Positions 1-7,793 of a DNA stretch of 14,659 nucleotides are shown here, piece after piece. The stretch lies in assembly GCA_016198545.1 (NCBI GenBank), contig JACQIJ010000080.1:1-14659 (forward strand). Direction: 5' to 3'. The notes below the pieces were generated by a model. The model saw only the letters and a program-made list of their open reading frames with translations, did not search any database and was not told the origin of the DNA. The position numbers and the translations under genes are program-made. The stretch is from Pseudomonadota bacterium (lineage in GTDB: Bacteria; Pseudomonadota; Alphaproteobacteria; Micavibrionales; Micavibrionaceae). Positions within the stretch are counted from its first letter, which is position 1. Each line of letters begins with the position of its first letter.

Positions 1-56
1 TATTAAATTTTATGAAAATATTGGATTTCAATGATGCTTTCTTTACGATATGGGGC

Positions 57-85
57 TAGAATAGGGATTCTGGATATCCTATACT
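57..85 (+). promoter_or_regulatory. candidate flhF promoter
   Basis: A possible -10 element TATACT (80-85, five of six matches) lies 17 bp downstream of a weak -35-like TAGAAT (57-62). This would start transcription about 25 bases before the flhF ATG at 119. The surrounding 118 bases are AT-rich and have no coding frame. Two GATTC sites (66-70 and 94-98), the target of the cell-cycle methylase CcrM in alphaproteobacteria, flank the -10. The -35 match is poor, so this is a tentative call. Confidence 0.35.
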
Positions 86-118
86 GTTGTTAAGATTCGT
101 ACCCTCTACGGTCCCGCC

Positions 119-1201
119 ATGCGGCTAAAGTCTTTTTATGCAAAAACAATGACAGAGGCCATGAAAATGGTCCGTGACGCCTTAGGAGAAGACGCCATTA
201 TCGTTGCCACCCGTGAAGAAGCCGGCGGCAGGTCCGTGCGCGTGACGGCTGCCGTGGAACAGGAAGATCGCTATGGCGGCGGCGATGACACGATGCTGGC
301 CGAACGCCGTCCGCCGCATTTTGAAATCGATACGGATCCTGCTTCTGCTGATTCTGGCGGCGATTGGCTGCAATATGACGATGAAGACGAAGCCAATGCG
401 GTCATCGAGCAATTGACCGATGCGATGTTGCGCCACGCCGTTCCCGATGAAATCACGGATCAGGTGATATCCTGCGCCTCCGTTCTCGGCATGGGCAGCG
501 CAGAGGCCGCGCTGAACGCTGCGCTGGAGCATCTGTTTTCCTTTCGTCCCCTGCCGCAGAAACCGACCGGCGGTACGGCGTTCATGCTGGTCGGGCCGCC
601 GGGCGTTGGAAAGACTCTCGCGGCGGCGAAGCTTGCGGCGCGGGCCGTCATGGGCGGGCTGCGCGTATCCGTCATTTCCACTGATACGGTGCGCGCTGGC
701 GGCATTGAACAGCTTTCGGCCTTCACCAGCCTTCTGCGGATCAACCTGCAAAAGGCATCCGGTGCCAAAAATCTGCGCCAGTGCCTGGATGCCGCGCGCG
801 GCGCGGACCAGATTTTGATCGATACGAACGGCATGAATCCGTTCAATCCGGAAGAAATGCGCGATCTTGCGCGCCTGATCGCCTGCGGCGACATCGAACC
901 CGTACTGGCGCTGCCTGCCGGGGTTGATTCCGATGAGTGCGGCGAAATGGGCCGCATTTACGCTGCGCTCGGCGTGCGATCCATCCTTCCGACGCGCATA
1001 GATATTGCGCGTCGTCTTGGCGGTATTTTGTCCGCGGCCCATCACGGCGGCATGATTTTTGCGGATGCCAGTCACACGCCGAAAGTCGCTGACGGGTTGG
1101 TTGCTCTATCTTCGCAACGCCTTACGCAGCTTCTGCTGCCGCAAGCGGCAAAAACCGGCCGTGCCTCCCTGCAACCTTCCAGACGATCCAGAACGGGATA
1201 A
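119..1201 (+). CDS. flhF: Flagellar biosynthesis GTPase FlhF
   Basis: 360-residue SRP-family GTPase that helps recruit the first flagellar components to the assembly site on the inner membrane. The N-terminus (residues 1-45, beginning MRLKSFYAKTMTEA) is the usual FlhF opening. An acidic linker follows (about 50-95), then the NG-type GTPase domain. The P-loop GPPGVGKT is at 159-166 and the SRP-like DTVRAGG, followed by EQL, is at 189-195. The G3 position reads DTNG (235-238) where DTxGR is usual, and G4 reads TRID (292-295) instead of TKxD, so the nucleotide site looks divergent. The gene ends four bases before flhG, and this pairing supports the call. The start was chosen because the conserved N-terminus begins there, although no clear RBS is visible. 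The family assignment is firm; the catalytic competence is uncertain. Confidence 0.93.
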   Translation: MRLKSFYAKTMTEAMKMVRDALGEDAIIVATREEAGGRSVRVTAAVEQEDRYGGGDDTMLAERRPPHFEIDTDPASADSGGDWLQYDDEDEANAVIEQLTDAMLRHAVPDEITDQVISCASVLGMGSAEAALNAALEHLFSFRPLPQKPTGGTAFMLVGPPGVGKTLAAAKLAARAVMGGLRVSVISTDTVRAGGIEQLSAFTSLLRINLQKASGAKNLRQCLDAARGADQILIDTNGMNPFNPEEMRDLARLIACGDIEPVLALPAGVDSDECGEMGRIYAALGVRSILPTRIDIARRLGGILSAAHHGGMIFADASHTPKVADGLVALSSQRLTQLLLPQAAKTGRASLQPSRRSRTG

Positions 1202-1205
1202 AACC

Positions 1206-2042
1206 ATGACCGACACCGTTATCATCCAGTCTCCGCAGACAGACGCGCAAGGCCCTTCATTCCGACGCGGCAGGAACATCATTGCTGTCGCAAGCGGCAA
1301 GGGCGGCGTCGGCAAGACGTGGTTTTCCATTACGCTTGCGCAGGCCCTGTCGCGCGAAGGCAAGAAAGTTTTGCTGTTCGATGGAGATCTTGGACTTGCC
1401 AACGTGGATGTACAGCTGGGCCTGATGCCAAAACGCGACCTGAACGACGTGATACGCGGCCGCCTTGGGCTCGACAAGGTTATCCAGCCGTTTGAAGACG
1501 GCGGCTTCGATATTATCGCCGGCCGGTCGGGCCAGGCCTCGCTTTCCGCGTTGCCGAGCCAGCGGCTGATGCATCTGCGGGACCAGCTTTTGGAAGTCGC
1601 GGACGATTACGATGCCGTCATTATCGATCTGGGCGCGGGCGTCGACCGCACTGTGCGGATGCTGTCCGCCTGCGCGACGCGCACGTTTCTGGTCGTAACG
1701 GACGAGCCGACATCCCTGACAGACGCCTACGCTTTCATCAAGCTTGGAAATGCTGCGGGGGCGTCTAAGAATGTAAGCATCGTCGTCAATCAGGCGCCGA
1801 GCGCCGTCGAAGGCGAGAAAACCTATAAAACGATTTTGAAGGCTTGTGAAAACTTCCTGCGCTTGCGTCCGCCGATGGCGGGGATGGTGCGCCACGATCC
1901 GCGCGTGAAGGAAACGATACGTCACCAGACGCCGCTTTTGACCCGTTCGCCGAATACGGAAGCGGCCGAGGACGTCGAAAAAATCGCGCGCGTCGCGCTT
2001 AGCGATCTGGCTGAGGCGCGGCTGGCGATTGCGGGATTTTAG
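1206..2042 (+). CDS. flhG: MinD-like flagellar number regulator FlhG/FleN
   Basis: 278-residue ParA/MinD-family ATPase. FlhG partners FlhF and limits the number of flagella, binding the membrane as an ATP dimer. The deviant Walker A motif GKGGVGKT is at residues 31-38, after a short basic stretch (RRGRN). It is followed by the MinD hallmark FDGDLGLANVDVQLGL and a Walker B-type segment AVIIDLGAGVD. The ATG at 1206 was preferred over an in-frame ATG at 1059, because the extra 49 residues would lie inside flhF and are not MinD-like. It is translated from the same message as flhF (4-bp gap). Its last 44 bp overlap the 3' end of an opposite-strand small gene. A chromosome-partitioning ParA is the alternative, but the flhF neighbour argues for FlhG. 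Confidence 0.92.
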   Translation: MTDTVIIQSPQTDAQGPSFRRGRNIIAVASGKGGVGKTWFSITLAQALSREGKKVLLFDGDLGLANVDVQLGLMPKRDLNDVIRGRLGLDKVIQPFEDGGFDIIAGRSGQASLSALPSQRLMHLRDQLLEVADDYDAVIIDLGAGVDRTVRMLSACATRTFLVVTDEPTSLTDAYAFIKLGNAAGASKNVSIVVNQAPSAVEGEKTYKTILKACENFLRLRPPMAGMVRHDPRVKETIRHQTPLLTRSPNTEAAEDVEKIARVALSDLAEARLAIAGF

Positions 2043-2271
2043 AAGAATTTTTCTTTCTGGCCGGCCGTATTTCTTCGCATTTTGCGATAATACCGAGGGT
2101 CATTATACTCAGCCCCGTCGGCATATCGAACACCCCGGTCACGATGCCGCCCAGATAAATCAAGCCGAACGCCGTATATTTCTGCGCTCTGGAATGAAAG
2201 GGGCGTTCCAGCGTGTTGAAACTTTCCTTCAACAGATGTTTCAGGCTATCCAGTTCTTGTTTCAGGAGCAT
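1999..2271 (-). CDS. Small putative membrane protein, unknown function
   Basis: 90-residue protein that I do not recognise. The N-terminus (1-30) is polar and helix-prone, starting MLLKQELDSLKHLLKESF. Residues about 32-62 are hydrophobic with several glycines, enough for one or two membrane passes. The tail (66-90) is basic and Pro/Ser-rich, so it is probably a small inner-membrane protein with cytoplasmic ends. A GGAGAGG stretch lies 12 bases upstream of the ATG, a slightly long RBS spacing. The gene converges on flhG and overlaps its last 44 bp, and it diverges from the unknown gene at 2399. A real membrane-like profile and an RBS support it; its short length and overlap lower confidence. 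Confidence 0.6.
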   Translation of the reverse strand: MLLKQELDSLKHLLKESFNTLERPFHSRAQKYTAFGLIYLGGIVTGVFDMPTGLSIMTLGIIAKCEEIRPARKKNSSKIPQSPAAPQPDR

Positions 2272-2398
2272 GGTTTCTTTATACCTCTCCGCTGTCGGGG
2301 TTGCTATTTTTTAATGGCTTGCGCAGTATATTTTGACATAAGGAACAAAAATATGTTACGCAGGCTATTGTATTTACGGTGATAAAGAAGGGTTGGTT

Positions 2399-3142
2399 AT
2401 GGGCGAAGGCCGGGTTTACGTTCAGTTTGAAACGATCAGGTATTCTTATGGCGGCATTGATCGCACATGCCGTCTTGCGCTCGATTTCGACGTGGCTGCG
2501 CGCGTAAGGGAAATGCAGGGCGAACTGTCCGGCATGGGCGGCGAAGACCGCCTCGATGAGCTGCTGGATATAGGCGCCGTGTTTCATGACGATATCGATG
2601 AAAACGGCATGCGCGTTCCTTCCGAACGATGGATGACTATGAATGGCGGTCAACTTCGAGAAGTCATGCGGGCTTACCGCCTGCATGGCAGGCTCGATAA
2701 TCCGATCTTTTTTGTCCCCGCATATTTGAAACGATCGACGAATGCGCTGAGAATTCTGGTGCGCAGTTTCTGGGAAGACGGGTTGCTGAACGATCCGGCC
2801 TTTCTTGTTCCCGCCCTGATGAAATTCGGGTTTCACTCGGTGGCAGATGATTTTCTGCCCTGCCAAAACGATGCGGGCGCGCAACAATATGTTTTCGGCG
2901 ATGAAGCCCCGTCCGGGGCGTTGCTGGAAAGATATCGCGCGCATTGCAGGGGGAACGCGTTTTATGATCCTGCGCCAGACATTGCCGCGGAACAATGGCG
3001 CAATCCGGAAACGGGGCATATTTACTGCGCGCATTGGGCTGGCCTGAAAAGATACTGCGCGAACGCCGAAATCCGGGCGCTGGAAGAAAGACTCGCAGCG
3101 CTGAAGTTATCAGCGCCGCCATATTCTCCGCCGCGGCCATAG
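2399..3142 (+). CDS. Hypothetical protein (247 aa)
   Basis: Not recognised. The protein appears soluble, with no signal peptide or membrane segment. It begins GEGRVYVQFETIRYSYGGIDRTCRLALDF, which looks like a beta-rich start, then becomes mainly helical. It carries several aromatic-rich stretches (NPIFFVPAYLKRSTNA; SFWEDGLLNDPAFLVPALMK). Four cysteines fall in the last 110 residues (CQND, HCRG, YCAHW, YCANA), and the C-terminal helix is followed by a Pro-rich tail. The ATG at 2399 is preferred over a TTG two codons upstream because AAGAAGGG (2385-2392) is then 6 bases away. It lies between flhG and the FliK-like gene on the same strand, with 58 bp to the latter. A flagellar or motility accessory role is therefore possible but rests on location alone. 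Confidence 0.8.
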   Translation: MGEGRVYVQFETIRYSYGGIDRTCRLALDFDVAARVREMQGELSGMGGEDRLDELLDIGAVFHDDIDENGMRVPSERWMTMNGGQLREVMRAYRLHGRLDNPIFFVPAYLKRSTNALRILVRSFWEDGLLNDPAFLVPALMKFGFHSVADDFLPCQNDAGAQQYVFGDEAPSGALLERYRAHCRGNAFYDPAPDIAAEQWRNPETGHIYCAHWAGLKRYCANAEIRALEERLAALKLSAPPYSPPRP

Positions 3143-3200
3143 ACGTATAAATAATCCGGATATTATGGCTTTCTTTGCCGTTGAGGGCTAAAATCGGCAT

Positions 3201-5645
3201 ATGAGCGATTCAGGATTTTCGCAACCGCCTTCTTCCGGAGGAAAACCCGTTCTTCCGCAGATGCCGCCCGGGCGCGGGGAGGGGGATCGCGCCGCGCGCG
3301 TTGAATCCACCGCGGGTGAATTGCGCGATGTCAGGAAGCCAACGCGCGTTCAGGGCGAAGTGACGCGTCATAACCGTGACGGCACAATCAGCATAAAAAC
3401 AGATGAAGGCGAAATCGAAGCGCGCCTGCGCGGGCGCGAACCGCCCCCGGCGGAAGGACAACGCGTCGAAATCGATATTCCTCCCGGCAAGCCGCCGCGG
3501 CAGGTTATCATCCGTTCCGTGCCTGTCGTGGAACAGGCGCATCAAGGCGCGCAGCAGGCGCGCGGAGATGAACCGGAACGCGCGTCGCCGCCTGCTGCCG
3601 GATATCCGCGGACGCTGCCGCTTTTGCCGGAGCATGAACGATCGCCGGAGGTCTCCGCGCCCCTGCCAGAAAAGATCCTGCAGCCCGGCGATGCCGTGCG
3701 GCTGCAGCCTTTGCCGCCGGGGCAGGAAGTTGTTCTTCCGCGCGCATCCGATATTGTCGCCGCTGCCGTAACCCGCATCGTCGAATCCGTTTCCTTCAAG
3801 GCCGCGCAGCGCGTTGCTGGTGAAACAGCCGATCAGGCGCCACCCGCCGCTCCGCAGACGGCGCCGTCGTCCACGATTTTCTCGCCTGCCCCATCGCAGA
3901 AGGAAACCATGATATTCCTTCCTGTGTCATCGGTCGCTCCGCTGCCTGTGCTTGCTTCTGTAGCCGATGCTTTTCCCGTTCACGCCGCACCGGCGACCGG
4001 CGTTCCGCCTGTACGGCAGGAAGCCTTGCTGCGACAAATTGTCCGGACGATTGCGCAGCCTTTCGCGCTACCGCCGCAGAAACCCGCGGCAACGGCAGGA
4101 AAGGTTTTTACGCCCGCCCTGCTGCTTCTTGATTCTCCCGCCGGGTCGAAGGCCATTCAAAATGCGGCGCAGGATTTCCATCTTGTCCTGAGCCCTGCGG
4201 CTGCGGCAAATTCTCCGTCTGGTCCGTCTGCGCCGCAGGCCGCCTCTCCTCCCGTACCGCTGCCGGGCGCTTCCGCGCTTCCGCCCTTGCCGCGCTTGCA
4301 TCATCTGCTGGTAAAAATTGCCATCCCTGCGCCGCTTGTTACGGCGCAGACGTTTCTGTCCGCGCCGTCAATTCTTTCCGCTCCTGCCGCCATCGTATCT
4401 GCGCCGGTCGCGGCGGAAAAGGGCGTGTCCGGCGGCAACCAGGCGCCGGCTTTGCCTGCGCGCGATGTTCGCATCGCATCCGTCAGCCCGCCTCCGGCGG
4501 TCCTTCTTTATCCTTCCTCCGCGTCCGGAGGAAAAACGCCGGGCGCGGTTTCGGATCCGGCGCCCGCTCCGCAAAACCCGCATCTGCCATCTTTGGAGTT
4601 TTCCGTTCATGTTCCGCCTGGGAAAAACCACGCTGTCATAAAGGCCGAACTTGCGACCGCCGCCGCGGAAGGAAAAGATATTGTCGCCGGCGATCCACGG
4701 CATATCCGCGCGCAAGTGACGGGTATGATGTCAGGGCCGCAGAATGCCCCGGTCGTCAGCGTCCGGATGCCGGGCATGCCATCACCGGTTTCCTTTGTTT
4801 TTCCTTTCGATGCGCCGAATTTTTTGCCCGGCACCGCGCTGGAACTCATCCCGCAGCCGGGGATTTCGCCATCTTATGCGCCGCGCGCGGCCGCCCTTGC
4901 CGCGTCGGGAAAGATTTCTTTGTTCCCGCCTTCTTTTTCCGCCCCTTTTCCTGCGCCGACGCCGCCCTGGCCGCTGTTCGGGCAGTTCGAATGGCCCGCG
5001 CTGGAAGAGTTGCAGCAGGTTATCGTCCAGCAGCAGGCCTCGCTTCGTGTCGCGCAGACAATTATTGCGCAGACCGCCCCGAACGCTGCACACCCTGCGC
5101 GCATCCCCGCCGCCGCCCTGTTTTTTCTTGCGGCCGTGCGCGCCGGGGATCTGGCCGGATGGCTGGGGGAAAGGGTTACGGATGCGCTGCGCCGGGCGGG
5201 GCGGGAAGACGTTATAACCCGCGTGTCGCGCGATTTCGCAGGGCTGAACAAAACCTCGTCCGAACCGCTTTCGCAGGACTGGCGCGGGCTGGCGTTGCCA
5301 CTGTCGTGGCAGGATGAACTGCACAAGATGATGCTCTATTACAGGCGTGACAGGGGCAGCGGGGATGATGAGGCAGGCGACATCCGCGGCACGCGCTTTA
5401 TCTTCGACCTGAATCTCTCCCGCATGGGCGCGGTGCAGCTTGACGGATTCCACCGGACAAAAAGGCTTGATCTTATTATCCGCACGAAGACGCCTCTGGC
5501 GGCAGTCATGCAGCAGGCCATGCGCCGCGCCTATGCCGGTGCGCTGGAACAGACGGATCTTTCGGGGGAACTTGCGTTCCAGAACAAGCCTGGACAGTTC
5601 GTGAAAATTGAATTGCCCGGCGGTGAAAACTTTGTCTCTGTATAA
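3201..5645 (+). CDS. FliK-like flagellar hook-length control protein
   Basis: 814-residue protein with a FliK-type plan. Near the N-terminus (about 49-105) is a small beta-barrel-like segment (VQGEVTRHNRDGTISIKTDE, then EIEARLRG). A very long Pro/Ala/Ser-rich linker follows, to about residue 620. The C-terminal domain (about 730-800) resembles the Flg_hook substrate-switch domain: FDLNLSRMGAVQLDG, LDLIIRTKTPLAAVMQQAMR, and a closing ELAFQ strand. FliK is exported during hook assembly, measures hook length, and switches the export gate to filament substrates. The length is well above that of enterobacterial FliK, mainly because of the linker. No signal peptide is present, as expected for a type III export substrate. 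The domain match was made by eye; a divergent flagellar structural protein is the alternative. Confidence 0.72.
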   Translation: MSDSGFSQPPSSGGKPVLPQMPPGRGEGDRAARVESTAGELRDVRKPTRVQGEVTRHNRDGTISIKTDEGEIEARLRGREPPPAEGQRVEIDIPPGKPPRQVIIRSVPVVEQAHQGAQQARGDEPERASPPAAGYPRTLPLLPEHERSPEVSAPLPEKILQPGDAVRLQPLPPGQEVVLPRASDIVAAAVTRIVESVSFKAAQRVAGETADQAPPAAPQTAPSSTIFSPAPSQKETMIFLPVSSVAPLPVLASVADAFPVHAAPATGVPPVRQEALLRQIVRTIAQPFALPPQKPAATAGKVFTPALLLLDSPAGSKAIQNAAQDFHLVLSPAAAANSPSGPSAPQAASPPVPLPGASALPPLPRLHHLLVKIAIPAPLVTAQTFLSAPSILSAPAAIVSAPVAAEKGVSGGNQAPALPARDVRIASVSPPPAVLLYPSSASGGKTPGAVSDPAPAPQNPHLPSLEFSVHVPPGKNHAVIKAELATAAAEGKDIVAGDPRHIRAQVTGMMSGPQNAPVVSVRMPGMPSPVSFVFPFDAPNFLPGTALELIPQPGISPSYAPRAAALAASGKISLFPPSFSAPFPAPTPPWPLFGQFEWPALEELQQVIVQQQASLRVAQTIIAQTAPNAAHPARIPAAALFFLAAVRAGDLAGWLGERVTDALRRAGREDVITRVSRDFAGLNKTSSEPLSQDWRGLALPLSWQDELHKMMLYYRRDRGSGDDEAGDIRGTRFIFDLNLSRMGAVQLDGFHRTKRLDLIIRTKTPLAAVMQQAMRRAYAGALEQTDLSGELAFQNKPGQFVKIELPGGENFVSV

Positions 5646-5674
5646 TTGACAGGGTTCCAGGTCGATGCTAGATA
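5646..5674 (+). promoter_or_regulatory. candidate promoter of the I78-like gene
   Basis: A perfect -35 TTGACA (5646-5651) begins on the base after the FliK-like stop codon. It is followed at 17 bp by TAGATA (5669-5674), a partial -10 match. Transcription would start near 5681, about 20 bases before the ATG at 5701. The downstream gene has an unusually strong RBS (AAGGAG at 5689-5694, six bases before the ATG). This suggests that it is expressed independently of the gene upstream. Confidence 0.45.
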
Positions 5675-5700
5675 GTTGTCGTTAATCGAAGGAGATTTTT

Positions 5701-5937
5701 ATGAATGAACCTTGCGAAAAAGATATCAAAAGGGTTGCGTTGACGGATATATTCACGCTCGTCGTCGGGAAGCGCCTTGATTACGTCGCCCTCGCCGATG
5801 CCGTCAAGGAAAGCCGCACAAACATACGCTTATGGGATCCGCGCGTGCCATCGCGCGGCGATTCTTCCGTCGATCCAAAGCGCCTCAATGTCCGGCTTGA
5901 CGGCCTGGGCGTTATAACGAGGCTTCACTACGGTTGA
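5701..5937 (+). CDS. I78-family peptidase-inhibitor-like small protein
   Basis: 78-residue protein whose second half resembles the peptidase inhibitor I78 family, small proteins related to potato inhibitor I that block serine proteases. Visible features are VGKRLDYVALADAVKES (family pattern: G-x-x-x-x-x-A..I), NIRLWDPR, then DPKRLNVRLDGLGVITRLHYG, matching the family's closing RLNVxxDxxGxIxRxxCG. The usual penultimate Cys is replaced by Tyr here, although a Cys remains at residue 5. No signal peptide is present, whereas many I78 proteins are exported, so this copy probably acts in the cytoplasm. The start is secure because of the AAGGAG RBS six bases upstream. It converges on fliJ with a 10-bp overlap. 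The family call is by motif memory; activity as an inhibitor is unproven. Confidence 0.7.
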   Translation: MNEPCEKDIKRVALTDIFTLVVGKRLDYVALADAVKESRTNIRLWDPRVPSRGDSSVDPKRLNVRLDGLGVITRLHYG

Positions 5938-6356
5938 TCTTCGCGCCTGCGGAAGAGATTGATCCCGATTTCGTCCAGTTCCTGATCCTCTTTTTTACGC
6001 AGCGCGGCGGCCTCCCGCTCATTGCGGTTGCGTTGCGTGATTTCTATTTTTTTCATCTCGGCATAGGCGGCGCGCATGTCTTCCTGCGCGGCGGCGATGC
6101 GTACATCCATTTTTTTCAGCGACGTCTCCATCGCCTTGACCTTGCGGCGCGCGCCTTCCAGGTATTTGCCCAGATAGGCCTGCGCTTCCGCCATCTGCAT
6201 TTCGCGGGCCGTTTCGATTTCCCGCGCCATCTGGTCCTCGACGACCTGCTTCTGGCGTTCCATCATCTCCGCCTCGCGGTAAAGCTGCGCCAGGAAACGC
6301 CGCTTTTCATCGACGGTGTGTTTGCGGAATTTAATTAAAGGTTCGAGATCAGCCAC
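5928..6356 (-). CDS. fliJ: Flagellar export protein FliJ
   Basis: 142-residue, highly charged, almost wholly alpha-helical protein rich in Glu, Lys, Arg, Met and Gln with heptad-like spacing. This is typical of the FliJ coiled coil that inserts into the FliI hexamer, contacts FlhA and recycles export chaperones. The N-terminus (LEPLIKFRKHTVDEKRRFLA) has the usual 'L..L..YR...V.E..R.LA' FliJ pattern. It follows fliI directly, with an 8-bp overlap of the two coding regions (6349-6356), so the two are probably translationally coupled. Length is normal for the family. The sequence alone is weakly conserved; gene order makes the call strong. Its 3' end overlaps the convergent I78-like gene by 10 bp. 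Confidence 0.88.
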   Translation of the reverse strand: MADLEPLIKFRKHTVDEKRRFLAQLYREAEMMERQKQVVEDQMAREIETAREMQMAEAQAYLGKYLEGARRKVKAMETSLKKMDVRIAAAQEDMRAAYAEMKKIEITQRNRNEREAAALRKKEDQELDEIGINLFRRREDQP

Positions 6357-7683
6357 CGCTCGTTCCCACTATCTTCGCCAGCCGCGCGAAGCTTTCATCG
6401 ATATCCGTCCCGTCATCCTTGTCCTGCGTCAGGAATTGCTCTATCTGCGGGTAAAGCTTGATGGCTTCGTCCACTTTCGGGTCGCTGCCCTTGCGGTATG
6501 CGCCAAGCCGTATCAATTCGGCCATGTCTTCATAGCTCGATACAACCTGTTTTGCGTGCCGAAGAATCGCATTGCGCTCGTCGCTCAAGGCCTTTGGCAG
6601 GGAACGGGAAACGGAACGCAAAACATTTATAGCCGGGAAGCGGCCGCGGTCGGCGATCTCCCGTTCCATCACGATGTGCCCGTCCACAATTCCGCGCACG
6701 GCGTCGGAAACCGGCTCGTTATGATCGTCACCTTCGACCAGAACGGCGAACAGGCCGGTGATCGATCCCTGTCCCGGCCCGCCCGGCCCCGCGCGTTCCA
6801 AAAGGCGCGACAGTTCGCCGAAAGTCGTCGGCGGATAGCCCTTTGATGTCGGCGGCTCGCCTGCGGAAAGGCCGATTTCACGCTGCGCCATCGCAAAGCG
6901 CGTCACGGAATCGATCAGGCACAGCACTTCGCGCCCCTGATCCCTGAAATATTCGGCGACGGCCAGCGTCGTATAGGCGGCCTGCCGGCGCATCAGCGCG
7001 GGCTCGTCCCCCGTGGCGACGACAACGACCGACCGTTTCAATCCTTCCGGCCCCAGATCGTCCTCCAAAAACTCCTGCACCTCGCGCCCGCGTTCGCCGA
7101 CAAGGCCGATGACCGAAACATCAGCCTCTGTATAACGCGCCATCATCGACAGCAGGACGGATTTGCCGACGCCCGATCCGGAAAAAATGCCCATCCTCTG
7201 CCCCCGGCATGTCGCAAGGAACGCATTGACCGCGCGCACGCCCAGGTCCAGCTGCTTTCCCATCCTTTGCCGCGAATGCGGCGGCGGCGGCTTGTTGCGC
7301 AGGGGGATCGGATGCCCTCCCTGCGGCAACGGCCCCTTGCCGTCGATCGGCCTTCCCATGCCGTCGATGACACGGCCCAGCCATCGTTCATCCGGCAGCA
7401 CGATGGGGCGGTGCGGCTGAACATAGGCGGGGCATCCCAGCCCCACGCCTTCCAGCAACCCGAAGGGCAGGAGCAGGGCGTGTTCATCTCTGAAGCCTAC
7501 CACCTCGCACGGGATGATGCGCCCGCCGGGCGGCTTCAGGTGCACCTGCGAACCGATGGAAAGGCTTTCGCCAAATCCGGCGATTTCCACCAGCAGGCCG
7601 AGCACCTTCTTCACCCGGCCATATATCTCATGGTCGGAAAGCTGGGAAACGGCGGCTTCGGCTTGTTCGGCGAGGCGGTCCAT
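6349..7683 (-). CDS. fliI: Flagellum-specific ATP synthase FliI
   Basis: 444-residue F1-beta-like ATPase that powers or assists the flagellar type III export gate as a hexamer on the cytoplasmic side. Motifs in order: N-terminal barrel (YGRVKKVLGLLVEIAGFG, 21-38), RVIDGMGRPIDGKGP (104-118), Walker A SGSGVGKS (168-175), GERGREVQEFL (196-206), Walker B LCLIDSVTRFAMAQREIGL (254-272), and the export-ATPase signature KGYPPTTFGELSRLLERAG (281-299). All key residues are present and the length is standard. It is first in a two-gene operon with fliJ. An exact CtrA box lies 116-131 bases upstream of the start, suggesting CtrA control as an early flagellar gene. The RBS before the ATG is weak, but the conserved N-terminus starts here. 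Confidence 0.97.
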   Translation of the reverse strand: MDRLAEQAEAAVSQLSDHEIYGRVKKVLGLLVEIAGFGESLSIGSQVHLKPPGGRIIPCEVVGFRDEHALLLPFGLLEGVGLGCPAYVQPHRPIVLPDERWLGRVIDGMGRPIDGKGPLPQGGHPIPLRNKPPPPHSRQRMGKQLDLGVRAVNAFLATCRGQRMGIFSGSGVGKSVLLSMMARYTEADVSVIGLVGERGREVQEFLEDDLGPEGLKRSVVVVATGDEPALMRRQAAYTTLAVAEYFRDQGREVLCLIDSVTRFAMAQREIGLSAGEPPTSKGYPPTTFGELSRLLERAGPGGPGQGSITGLFAVLVEGDDHNEPVSDAVRGIVDGHIVMEREIADRGRFPAINVLRSVSRSLPKALSDERNAILRHAKQVVSSYEDMAELIRLGAYRKGSDPKVDEAIKLYPQIEQFLTQDKDDGTDIDESFARLAKIVGTSGG

Positions 7684-7793
7684 GGGGTTGAGGGTAGCAT
7701 AAAACAGGCCCGCGCGGCAGCGCGAAGGTCTTCCGGCAGTCTGCCGAACATCCCTCTGGCGGGAATGCGCTGCGGATAAACCATTGAATCCAG

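Noticed and set aside
182..1075. 297-residue open frame on the minus strand opposite flhF
   Set aside because: It is the shadow of flhF in GC-rich DNA; it has no recognisable domain and flhF is clearly the real gene.
2333..2338. Perfect TTGACA upstream of the gene at 2399
   Set aside because: At 16-18 bp the -10 position reads TTACGC or similar, with almost no match.
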